Shown: positions 19,501 through 27,043 of the stretch, piece by piece
Numbering within the stretch: the first letter of the stretch is position 1
How the letters are laid out: every line of letters begins with the position of its first letter
Assembly (NCBI GenBank): GCA_963695155.1
Contig: CAVOGD010000003.1
Coordinates: 1-64,000, forward strand
From: SG8-30 sp963695155
Lineage (GTDB): Bacteria; Pseudomonadota; Gammaproteobacteria; Steroidobacterales; Steroidobacteraceae
Reading direction: 5' to 3'
Length of the DNA: 64,000 nucleotides
Translations under genes and position numbers: made by a program
Notes under the pieces: generated by a model
What the model was told of the DNA's origin: nothing
The model's input: only the letters and a program-made list of their open reading frames with translations
Databases searched by the model: none

Positions 19501-20252
19501 GCGCCAACGACGAGGGCCGCCTCGAAATCGTGTACCAGCCGATCGTGCCGGTCGCCGCCAACGGCGACAAGCGGCCGCACTACGAGATGCTGCTCCGCCT
19601 GCGCGACGAGCAGGGCCACCTGGTGCTGCCCGACGAGTTCATCCCGGCCGCCGAGCGCTACAACGTGATGTCGGTACTCGACCGCTGGGTCGTCGAGCGC
19701 ACCCTGCGCGAGCTGGTGCCGTCGCGGCGCGACGGGGTGATCCACGCGCCGTACACCGTGGCGGTCAACCTGTCCGGCACGACGCTGTCCGACCAGTCGT
19801 TCCTCGAGTCGCTGATCCAGCAGCTCGAGGAGCACGACCCGACGCCCGGCGTGCTGTGCTTCGAGATCACCGAGACGGCAGCGATCGCCAACCTGTCTGG
19901 CGCCAGCTACATCATGCGTGAGCTTGCGAGTCGCGGCTGCCTGGTGGCGCTCGACGATTTCGGCAGCGGCCTGTCGTCGTTCGCCTACCTGCGCAACCTG
20001 CCGGTGGACTACATCAAGATCGACGGGCACTTCGTGCAGAACGTGGCCGTGGACGCGGTGGACCGCAGCATGGTCGAGGCGATCGTGCAGATCGGCCGCG
20101 CGATGGGCATCCGCACCGTGGCGGAGCGCGTCGAGACGCAGGCGGTGTACGACACGCTCGCCGAGATCGGCGTCGGCTACGTGCAGGGCTTCCTGTTCGG
20201 CAGGCCGGAGCCCATCGACAAGTTTCCCAGGGACCTCACCAGAATCTGTTAA
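16569..20252 (+). CDS. PAS/GAF/PAS sensor GGDEF-EAL protein (c-di-GMP synthesis and breakdown)
   Basis: A 1227-residue cytoplasmic sensor with no membrane segment. Reading from the N terminus: coiled region, PAS (QAIVDYVKDGIITCDDRGR), PAS (YRVLVENAPEVVVVFDVD), a GAF domain of about 150 residues (DIGQTLVAITDVVERALPQ), PAS (YRGLFENVVEGVYQVTLDG), PAS (QSIADAVITTDHDGIIDYLN), GGDEF domain with intact GGDEF in LARLGGDEFGILLEN, and EAL domain. The EAL signature reads YEMLLRL, so the middle Ala is Met, but the metal and catalytic segments CFEITET, ALDDFGSGLSSFAYL, YIKIDG, VAERVET and GYVQGFLFG are intact, so phosphodiesterase activity is likely. GTG 16569 has GGGAGA about 10 bases upstream. No frame break is seen. 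c-di-GMP aptamers start 155 bp downstream, so its product acts on its own neighbours. Confidence 0.88.
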   Translation: MPLPGDPANVIRLLQPASERTDASAGPRTESGEGTGTQRRTHGRGTPPVHALLERQLREAADANGALQVDELVRLVSRQYRAFESDRSSLETAFQLAADDATPVAEALNEEAMHRLQAIVDYVKDGIITCDDRGRIESMNRTAERYFGVRQSDLVGQAIDKLLPDLAAEGNVAWALDDLACAEDNTHYDLAARETQARHRRGEMMPAEILVSKMLVRQQPLYIICVRDTLERSEAETALRESEARYRVLVENAPEVVVVFDVDSNRFVDCNENAVRFFKMSREQLLKIGPREVSPPIQEDGTESFGVVRGNIDAALAGGTPVFEWLHRDAEGHDIPCEVRLVRLQNTGARLLRTSIIDITDRKRLERIARGERRVFELIASNADIGQTLVAITDVVERALPQSICCIRLYDEARNVLLHRTGPNLPREYVALMDEVPAEIRYGSCAAAIALQRQIIVPDIRADAFWEYRREAALRVGLQACWSTPIRYADGRLLGTFATYLRRTGLPSRRDFELMSRMTQLSRIAIERSRAEDALRESEARYRGLFENVVEGVYQVTLDGELLAANPALIQMLGYESIDDLRAAGPTSRLYVNPAERAGLLARLMRDGELVEVEYRLRRKDGTVIVVSENARVNRDAKGAIVAFEGTITDVTERKRAELRLFAEKERAEVTLQSIADAVITTDHDGIIDYLNPIAVNMTGLRASDAVGRPVGDVIKLVTETSHKPIEDPIARAVRECAAVTLSDQTVMIGASGEEIAIQANASPIRDRDGHVAGAVMVFHDVGRERRMKRLLSYQAAHDALTGLINRREFESRLNAALEASRADPAVCHVMVYVDLDQFKVVNDTCGHPAGDQLLRQVTALLQTRVRAADTLARLGGDEFGILLENCTTAVAMRIAEGLRQAIRDYRFVWLDNSLQIGASIGMVEITAATESVAELLAAADVACYSAKDGGRNRVHIYDAESASARHREMRWVSRITSANDEGRLEIVYQPIVPVAANGDKRPHYEMLLRLRDEQGHLVLPDEFIPAAERYNVMSVLDRWVVERTLRELVPSRRDGVIHAPYTVAVNLSGTTLSDQSFLESLIQQLEEHDPTPGVLCFEITETAAIANLSGASYIMRELASRGCLVALDDFGSGLSSFAYLRNLPVDYIKIDGHFVQNVAVDAVDRSMVEAIVQIGRAMGIRTVAERVETQAVYDTLAEIGVGYVQGFLFGRPEPIDKFPRDLTRIC

Positions 20253-20406
20253 GTGGCGAGCCCTTGTCCTGGATCGCGGCACTCCTCGGGCCTGACCTCT
20301 CTTGCCGTCGCCATCGAGCGACATCGAGATCCGTGAACTGGGACACCCTCTCTGCAGTCATTCCCACTTGTCCGGGAAGGCGCCTCTGGCATAGGCTGGG
20401 CGCGAA

Positions 20407-20493
20407 GTGAATCAGGGCAAACCCGTCGAAAGGCGGGGACGCAAAGCCTCCGGTCTGTCGGCCTTTTTGGCCCAGGATAGCGGGGTTGCCACA
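20407..20493 (+). promoter_or_regulatory. c-di-GMP-I (GEMM) riboswitch, aptamer 1 of leader A
   Basis: GGGCAAACCCGTCGAAAGG and GGGACGCAAAGCCTCCGG, then AGCGGGGTTGCC, match the GEMM-I consensus almost base for base. P2 is CCCGTC-GAAA-GGCGGG with a GNRA tetraloop; P3 closes on GGCC-TTTTT-GGCC. The base equal to Vc2 G20 is G, as in c-di-GMP (not cGAMP) aptamers. Confidence 0.93.
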
Positions 20494-20604
20494 ACGGGGC
20501 GCACGGTCTCGTGCGCGGTCAGGCAATCCACCGCTTCCACACAGATCCTGGGGCCCTGAGCCACGGGACCCGCGCCGTGCGCGGGAGTTGGGCGCAAGCC
20601 CATT

Positions 20605-20678
20605 GAGAAAGGCAAACCCGTCGCGAGGCGGGGACGCAAAGCCACCGGTCTCGGCTTAAGAGACAGCGGGGTTGCCAC
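20605..20678 (+). promoter_or_regulatory. c-di-GMP-I riboswitch, aptamer 2 of leader A
   Basis: GGCAAACCCGTCGCGAGGCG, GGGACGCAAAGCCACCGG and AGCGGGGTTGCCAC. The P2 stem is the same as in aptamer 1 but the tetraloop is GCGA instead of GAAA, still GNRA, so the tertiary contact is kept. P3 is GTCTC-GGCTTAA-GAGAC. The start codon is two bases after the aptamer (TTGCCAC-ATG), and GGGG within the aptamer is the only Shine-Dalgarno-like sequence, pointing to translational control. Confidence 0.93.
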
Positions 20679-21380
20679 ATGAACATACGAAATGTCGGGT
20701 CATTCCTGTCGGCCGCGAGGGTCGCGGCGGTCATGGTCGTGATTGCGACGGCGACATCCGCTTGCTTCGACAAGGCACCTGCCGCGTCGGCGCCGTCGTC
20801 CTCAACCGTGCCACCGCCCGTCGGCACCACACCGGCGCCCAACCAGCCGCCGGTCATCACCGGCTCGCCGCCGACGGCCGCCCAGGAAGGGCAGGCCTAC
20901 TCGTTCGTGCCGACGGCGTCGGATCCGGACGGCAATCCGCTGACCTTCAGCATCACCAACCGGCCCGCCTGGGCGACGTTCAACACCTCGACAGGTGCGT
21001 TGTCCGGGACACCCGGCACCGGTACGGTCGGCACGTATTCGAACATCCTCATCCGCGTCAGCGACGGCACTGCGACAGCCTCACTGACTGCGTTTGGGAT
21101 ACAGGTGCAGCAGGCCTCGATGGGCACGGCGACGCTCTCCTGGCAGCCGCCGACGACCCGCACCGACGGGTCGCCGCTTACCAACCTGGCCGGCTATACG
21201 ATTCACTACGGGACCACGCAGGGCAACTACGGCAACCAGATCAGGGTCGACAACCCGGGCCTGACGAGGTACATGGTGGAAAACCTGGCGCCCGCGACGT
21301 GGTATTTCGTGACGACGGCATTCGACACGACCGGTGGCGTCAGCGACTACTCGGCCGTTGCCTCCAAGACAATCTCGTAA
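20679..21380 (+). CDS. Riboswitch-controlled Ig-like lipoprotein A (one Ig repeat + FN3)
   Basis: A 233-residue lipoprotein: signal peptide MNIRNVGSFLSAARVAAVMV ending in ATSAC. After a Ser/Pro linker comes one Ig-like (He_PIG/cadherin-type) repeat with VITGSPPTAAQEGQAYSFVP, TASDPDGNPLTFSITNRPAW and LSGTPGTGTVGTYSNILIRV, then a fibronectin type III domain with TATLSWQPPTTRTDGSPLTN and TYMVENLAPATWYFVTTAFD. Such repeats form surface adhesins or matrix proteins. It begins two bases after a c-di-GMP aptamer, so c-di-GMP directly controls its synthesis, fitting a biofilm role. The copy B paralogue has the same ends and more repeats. Length and frame are intact. Confidence 0.85.
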   Translation: MNIRNVGSFLSAARVAAVMVVIATATSACFDKAPAASAPSSSTVPPPVGTTPAPNQPPVITGSPPTAAQEGQAYSFVPTASDPDGNPLTFSITNRPAWATFNTSTGALSGTPGTGTVGTYSNILIRVSDGTATASLTAFGIQVQQASMGTATLSWQPPTTRTDGSPLTNLAGYTIHYGTTQGNYGNQIRVDNPGLTRYMVENLAPATWYFVTTAFDTTGGVSDYSAVASKTIS

Positions 21381-21402
21381 GTCAGCTTGCCTCGGATGAG
21401 TC

Positions 21403-21427
21403 AGGGCGGTGCATCCTGCGCCGCCCT
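21403..21427 (+). terminator. Hairpin terminator after lipoprotein A
   Basis: AGGGCGG-T-GCA-TCC-TGC-G-CCGCCCT: a GC-rich stem with one T.G mismatch, 22 bases after the stop codon. The T-tract is weak (GCTTTCTGG), so it may terminate only partly. Confidence 0.5.
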
Positions 21428-21435
21428 GATGCTTT

Positions 21436-21567
21436 CTGGTGGCGCTCGATGACTTCGGCAGCGTGCCGTCGCGGTTCGCGCACCTGCGCAATCTGCGCGT
21501 GGATTACATAAAGACCGGCGGTCACTTCGCACGGAGCGTCGCGGTACAGCGACATCACTGTTTGTAG
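21436..21567 (+). pseudogene. Relic of an EAL domain
   Basis: 43 codons read LVALDDFGSVPSRFAHLRNL followed by RVDYIKTGGHFARSVAV. In the upstream signalling protein the same place reads LVALDDFGSGLSSFAYLRNL and PVDYIKIDGHFVQNVAV. The match holds for about 38 positions, then it decays. There is no start codon and the DDFGSG and IDG residues are partly lost (GSV, TGG), so this is a remnant. It lies directly upstream of leader B, as the intact EAL lies upstream of leader A. Confidence 0.85.
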
Positions 21568-21600
21568 AAAGCAGTGCTGCGGGAGTACGTTAGGGTTCTA

Positions 21601-21687
21601 GTGAATCAGGGCAAACCCGTCGAAAGGCGGGGACGCAAAGCCTCCGGTCTGTCGGCCTTCCTGGCCCAGGATAGCGGGGTTGCCACA
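21601..21687 (+). promoter_or_regulatory. c-di-GMP-I riboswitch, aptamer 1 of leader B
   Basis: Nearly identical to aptamer 1 of leader A, with the P3 loop CTTCCTGG instead of CTTTTTGG. All consensus positions (GGGCAAACC, GGGACGCAAAGCCTCCGG, AGCGGGGTTGCC) are kept. Confidence 0.93.
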
Positions 21688-21798
21688 ACAGGGCGCACGG
21701 TCTCGTGCGCGGTCAGGCAATCCGCCGTTTCCACACAGATCCTGGGGCTCTGAGCCACGGGACCCGCGCCGTGCGCGGGAGTTGGGCGCAGGCCCATT

Positions 21799-21872
21799 GA
21801 GAAAGGCAAACCCGTCGCGAGGCGGGGACGCAAAGCCACCGGTCTCGGCTTAAGAGACAGCGGGGTTGCCAC
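21799..21872 (+). promoter_or_regulatory. c-di-GMP-I riboswitch, aptamer 2 of leader B
   Basis: Identical to aptamer 2 of leader A through the aptamer core, with GCGA tetraloop and GTCTC-GAGAC P3. It too ends two bases before the ATG, with GGGG inside the aptamer as the only ribosome-binding-like sequence. The whole leader is 272 bp with about seven substitutions and no gaps relative to leader A. Confidence 0.93.
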
Positions 21873-23706
21873 ATGAAGACATCGAACCTCCTGGCCTTCG
21901 CGCGCGCGGCACGTGTCGCAGCGCTGATGGTCCTGGTCGCAACGAGTACGGCTGCGTGCTTCGAGAGCGCGTCCGGGGAATCCGGTCAGTCGTCCCCGTT
22001 CGTGCAGCCGCCGGTCGGTGCGCCGCCGCCGCCGGCAAACCGCCCGCCGGTCGTCAGCGGTGTGCCCGACGAAGCCGAGGTGACGGTCGGCAATACCGTG
22101 ACCATCAGCCCCGTGGCGGAGGACCCGGACGGCGACCCGGTCACGTTCAGCGTCACCAACAAGCCGAACTTCATGACGTTCAGCACGGCCACCGGCCAGC
22201 TGGCCGGAACGCCGGGAGAGACCGACGTCGGCGATTACAACGACGTGACGATCACGGCCAGCGACGGCCAGCAGGCGTCGAACTCTCGCAGGACCCGGAT
22301 CCGCGTGCGCCCCGGCACCCCGAATACGCCGCCGCCCAACAACGCACCGACCATCTCCGGCAGCCCGGCCACGGGCGTCACCGCCGGCCAGGTCTACTTG
22401 TTCCAGCCTGCGGCGTCCGACCCGGACGGCAACGCGCTGACGTTCAGCATCGCCAACCGGCCGGCATGGGCGACCTTCAGCACCAGCACCGGCCGGCTGG
22501 CGGGAACGCCCGCCGCCAGCGCGATTGGGCCGTACCTCAACATCGTCATCAGCGTGAGCGACGGCTCGGCCAGCGCATCGCTGCCGGCTTTCGGCATCGT
22601 GGTGAACCCGGCCAACCGCCCGCCGACCATCTCGGGCAGCCCGGCCACGACGGTGACGACTGGCCAGGCCTACTCCTTCCAGCCTGCCGCGTCGGACCCG
22701 GACGGCAGCACGCTGGCCTTCAGCATCGCCAACCGGCCGACGTGGGCGACGTTCAACACCAGCACCGGCCGGCTGTCCGGCACGCCCGGCACGGGCGCCG
22801 TGGGCACGTACTCGAACATCGTGATCAGCGTCAGCGACGGTTCGGCCAGCGCTTCGCTGCCGGCGTTCAGCATCGTGGTGAGCGCACGCCAACCGGCCGC
22901 CGACCATCTCGGGCAGCCCGGCCACGACGGTGACGACCGGCCAGGCGTACTCCTTCCAGCCTGCCGCGTCGGACCCGGACGGCAACACGCTGACCTTCAG
23001 CATCACCAACCGGCCGACGTGGGCGACCTTCAACACCAGCACCGGCCGGCTGTCCGGCACGCCCGCCGCCAGCGCAGCAGGCGAGTATGTCGGCATCGTG
23101 ATCAGCGTCAGCGATGGTTCGGCCAGCGCTTCGCTGCCGGCGTTCAGCATCGCGGTGAGCACCGCCAACCGCCCGCCGACGCTCGGCGGCACGCCGCCGA
23201 CCAGTGCACGCGAAGGGCAGGCCTACTCGTTCGTGCCGACGGCCTCCGACCCGGACGGCAATACGCTGACCTTCAGCATCACCAACCGGCCGGCCTGGGC
23301 GACGTTCAACACCAGTAACGGTGCGCTGACCGGCACGCCCGGCACGGGCACCGTGGGCACGTACTCGAACATCGTCATCCGCGTCAGCGACGGCACGGAC
23401 ACCGTGTCGCTGCCCGCGTTCTCCATCCAGGTGCAGCAGGCCTCGATGGGCACGGCGACGCTGTCCTGGCAGCCGCCCACCACGCGCACCGACGGCTCGC
23501 CGCTCACCAACCTGGGTGGCTTCACGATCCATTACGGGACCGCGCAGGGCACCTACCCCAACAGCATCCGCATCAACAACCCGGGCGTGACGACGTACAT
23601 GGTGGAGAACCTGCCGCCGGCGACCTACTACTTCGTGACGACGGCGTTCGACACCGCCGGTGGCGTCAGCGATTACTCGGCGGTCGCGTCCAAGACGATC
23701 CTGTAA
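21873..23706 (+). CDS. Riboswitch-controlled Ig-like lipoprotein B (five Ig repeats + FN3; one +1 break)
   Basis: A protein of about 610 residues after a +1 correction. The signal peptide MKTSNLLAFARAARVAALMV ends at a TAAC lipobox. Five Ig-like repeats of about 90 residues follow. The first is divergent (VVSGVPDEAEVTVGNTVTIS); the next ones share NRPPTISGSPATTVTTGQAY, SFQPAASDPDG and IVISVSDGSASASLPAFSIV, and the last is like that of lipoprotein A. A C-terminal fibronectin III domain (TATLSWQPPTTRTDGSPLTN) is nearly identical to A. An extra base at about 22887 splits the gene within repeat 3. Repeats 3 and 4 are nearly identical in DNA, so repeat number may change by recombination. A surface or matrix protein under c-di-GMP control. 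Confidence 0.82.
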
Positions 23707-23726
23707 CTTCCGTTCGTTCGCTACAT

Positions 23727-23755
23727 CCAGGGCGGCACATCGCGTGCCGCCCTGG
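23727..23755 (+). terminator. Hairpin terminator after lipoprotein B
   Basis: CCAGGGCGGCA-CATCGCG-TGCCGCCCTGG: an 11-bp perfect stem, 20 bases after the stop codon. It matches the hairpin after lipoprotein A (AGGGCGG/CCGCCCT), so the 3' end was duplicated with the gene. Confidence 0.6.
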
Positions 23756-23774
23756 CGTCTTGCGGCCGAAGCGA

Positions 23775-23881
23775 TGGGGGTCTGACCCCCAAAGGGGGTC
23801 TGACCCCTCCTGATGCCGCGACGCGGAGGGGTCAGACTCCTGTGGAGTCAGACCCCGATCCGTCCGGGGTCTGACCCCTCC
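23775..23881. repeat. REP cluster upstream of dusA
   Basis: Five units, including GGGGTC-A-GACTCC-TGT-GGAGTC-A-GACCCC, where the inner arms have changed together to GACTCC/GGAGTC while the outer ones stay G-rich. With the reverse case in other clusters this shows that both stems are kept by pairing. It ends 18 bp before the dusA start. Confidence 0.9.
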
Positions 23882-23899
23882 GGATACAATGGCGCCGCA

Positions 23900-25009
<1,110 letters not shown>

Positions 25010-25052
25010 GGTCTGACCCCTCCGACGCAGAGGCTCCGGGGTCTGACCCTTC

Positions 25053-25634
25053 CTAGGGTCTGACCCCTCCGACGGACAACCGTCGCGGCGTTCCGGCCGA
25101 CAGGAACTTCGTCAGCCTGATCGTCTGCCGACCGTCCTGCGGCCCGAGCAGGTCATGGACGATCCGGAAATCCATCCAAGCCGGCGCGACCCTGAGTCCG
25201 AGCGCCTCGCGGGCGCTGCTCCAGCGCCACTCGCCGGCTGTGCGGCACAGCCCGGCGCGCACCGGGTTCAGCAGCAGGTAGCGCACCACCTCGAGCAGGT
25301 AGTCGTCCCGGTTGACCAGCATCGAGTCAAAACGTCCCTGAAACAGGTGACCCGCCGAACGGTAGCGGTGGTGGTGACGACGCGCATAGGCTGCGGCCAG
25401 GTACTGCATGCCCGCCGACACGTGACCGTCGACCGCGTGGATGACGGCATGCACATGGTTGGGCATGAGGCAGTACGCGAGGCAACTGAGGCCGTAGCGC
25501 CCACACGCGAGGCCGAGGAACTGGGTCCACGCCGTGTAGTCAGCGTCATCTCGGAACAGCCTGGTGCGATTCACCGTGCGGGCGGTAATGTGGTGGATCG
25601 TGTCGGGCGCGTCCATGCGCGGTCTGCGGGGCAT
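25053..25634 (-). mobile_element. REP-associated tyrosine transposase (RAYT, Y1/HUH family)
   Basis: A 193-residue single-strand DNA transposase. MPRRPRMDAPDTIHHITARTV starts the protein; the HUH motif is in LMPNHVHAVIH (HVH); the likely catalytic Tyr is in YLAAAYARRHHHRY, and the hallmark AGHLFQGRFDSMLV followed by YLLEVVRYLLLNPVRAGLC completes the family signature. RAYTs are single-copy, are not flanked by terminal repeats of their own, and move or process REP elements, recognising a GTAG-type head and the palindrome. Here REP arrays abut both sides (24898-25070 and 25698-25730), and the gene's own last codons and stop are REP sequence. No frame break is seen, so it is probably active. It may be responsible for the repeats throughout this window. 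Confidence 0.92.
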
Positions 25635-25697
25635 GACTGCAGGTTGGCATCGGCGGGGGAGTGCCGGTGGCGGCGAATGTGCCGGGTTTGCGCAGTA

Positions 25698-25730
25698 AGG
25701 AGGGGTCAGACCCTGGAGGGGTCAGACCCC
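25698..25730. repeat. REP upstream of the cyclase gene
   Basis: AGGAGGGGTCAGACCC-TGGA-GGGGTCAGACCCC: one two-unit REP, 64 bp upstream of the RAYT start. With the array at 24898-25070 it brackets the transposase gene. Confidence 0.88.
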
Positions 25731-25795
25731 AATCGCAGCCCCCGATTGCAGACCGCGATTGCAGCACCCGATCGCAGACCCCGATCGGGGAGGGG
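25731..25795. repeat. Degenerate 13-nt tandem repeat
   Basis: Four to five tandem copies of about CGATYGCAGMMCC (CAATCGCAGCCCC, CGATTGCAGACCG, CGATTGCAGCACC, CGATCGCAGACCC, CGATCGGGG). This repeat is found nowhere else in the window and starts where the REP ends. Confidence 0.7.
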
Positions 25796-25942
25796 TTGCA
25801 CCAGACGAGCCCTGCCGCTTTCCATAATCCGGCCGCCCGCCGATTGGTATACTGCCCGGACCCTCGGCGACCGTCCGCCCCGGGCGGGCGGTCGTGCTGG
25901 ATCCGTCGTCGTACAAAACGCCTGGAGGTCCCGGCGCCGCGC

Positions 25943-26845
25943 ATGGGGAAAGACAAGGAACTCGTCATCCTGTTCGCGGACGTGGTGGGCAGCACCCGTC
26001 TGTTCGAGGCGCTCGGCGACGAGGTCGCACGCGGCGTGGTCGCCCTCTGCGTGGACATCATGCGCAGGTCCACCGGCCAGCATGGCGGCTCGGTCGTCAA
26101 GACCATGGGCGACGAGATCATGGCGACGTTCCCGGACAGCGACGGTGCGCTGGATGCGGCCGTGCAGATGCAGACCGAGATCACAGCCCATCCCGAACTC
26201 GTGCACGGCGGCCAGCAGGTGGCGATCCGCATCGGCGCGCACTTCGGGTCGGTGATGGTCGAGCCGCATGACGTGTTCGGCGCCGCCGTGCACACCGCCA
26301 ACCGCATGACCAGCCAGGCCAAGGCCGGCCAGATCATCGTCACCGACGCCCTGCAGCGCCGCCTGTCGGCGGAGTGGCAGAGGCAGGTGCGCCAGCTCGA
26401 TGTGTCGGTGCCGCGCGGGCAGCAGGGCGAGGTCACCATCTACGAGGTGCTGTGGCAGGGCGAGGACGTGACGAGCATGTTGCCGGCGATCGCCACGATC
26501 ACCGAGCAGCACCGGCCGTTCCACCTGCGCCTGCGCTACAGCGGCAGGGAAATCCAGCTCGACGACCGGCAGCGCCCGTCGGTCACCATCGGCCGCGGCG
26601 ACGACAACGACCTCGTGGTGCGCGGCAACCTGGTGTCGCGCCTGCACGCGCGCATCGAGGCGGGCAAGAACCACTTCCAGCTGGTGGACGAGAGCACCAA
26701 CGGCTCGTTCGTCAGGACGGCCGGCGGCGAGGAGGCGTTCGTGCGCCGCGACTCGCTGCAGCTGCGCGGCAACGGTCTCATCGGGCTCGGCCGGGCGCCC
26801 GAGGGCGACTCGTACCACACGATCGAGTACTTCTGCGACGACTGA
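25943..26845 (+). CDS. Class III adenylate/guanylate cyclase with C-terminal FHA domain
   Basis: A 300-residue cytoplasmic protein. The cyclase domain (about 1-175) starts MGKDKELVILFADVVGSTRL with metal-binding Asp in FADVVGST, and has SVVKTMGDEIMATFPD with the second metal Asp and IRIGAHFGSVMVEPHDVFGA. An FHA domain follows (about 210-285) with VTIGRGDDNDLVV, SRLHARIEAG and STNGSFV, the full phosphothreonine-binding set. There is no sensor or membrane domain, so a phosphorylated partner probably controls it. The start is the ATG at 25943, just before the first strand, with GGAGGT 13 bases upstream; longer frames upstream only read through repeats. It stands alone between the RAYT and pckG. 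Nucleotide specificity cannot be read safely. Confidence 0.85.
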   Translation: MGKDKELVILFADVVGSTRLFEALGDEVARGVVALCVDIMRRSTGQHGGSVVKTMGDEIMATFPDSDGALDAAVQMQTEITAHPELVHGGQQVAIRIGAHFGSVMVEPHDVFGAAVHTANRMTSQAKAGQIIVTDALQRRLSAEWQRQVRQLDVSVPRGQQGEVTIYEVLWQGEDVTSMLPAIATITEQHRPFHLRLRYSGREIQLDDRQRPSVTIGRGDDNDLVVRGNLVSRLHARIEAGKNHFQLVDESTNGSFVRTAGGEEAFVRRDSLQLRGNGLIGLGRAPEGDSYHTIEYFCDD

Positions 26846-26881
26846 CGCGGCGCGGGAGGGCGTGTGCCGTCGTCGGTGGTG

Positions 26882-27043
26882 CGGAGGAGTCAGACCCCTG
26901 CGGGGTCAGACTCCGATGCTGCTCCCTGACGCGGGAAGAGGAGGAGTCAGACCCCTGCGGGGTCAGACTCCAATGCTATTTCGGGGGCAGCCTCCACTCC
27001 TGGTCCGGGGTCTGACCCCGTCCTAGGGGTCTGACCCCTCCTA
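26882..27043. repeat. REP clusters at the 3' end of pckG
   Basis: Two copies of GGAGTCAGACCCC-TGC-GGGGTCAGACTCC (26885-26913 and 26943-26971), then GGGGTCTGACCCC and GGGGTCTGACCCCTCCTAC. The last is the TAGGAG head on the minus strand and supplies the TAG stop of pckG (CTGTAGGAGGGG). It separates two convergent genes. Confidence 0.9.

Noticed and set aside
16536..20324. A 1262-codon open frame on the minus strand opposite the GGDEF-EAL gene, and similar long antisense frames at 57-1646, 2359-3810, 44020-47676 and 45360-48023
   Set aside because: GC-rich coding DNA leaves antisense frames open. These translate to Arg/Ala/His/Val-rich sequence without motifs, while the opposite strand has full protein families.
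20407..21872. cGAMP-sensing (GEMM-Ib) riboswitches
   Set aside because: The base equivalent to Vc2 G20 is G in all four aptamers, which selects c-di-GMP; the cGAMP type has A.
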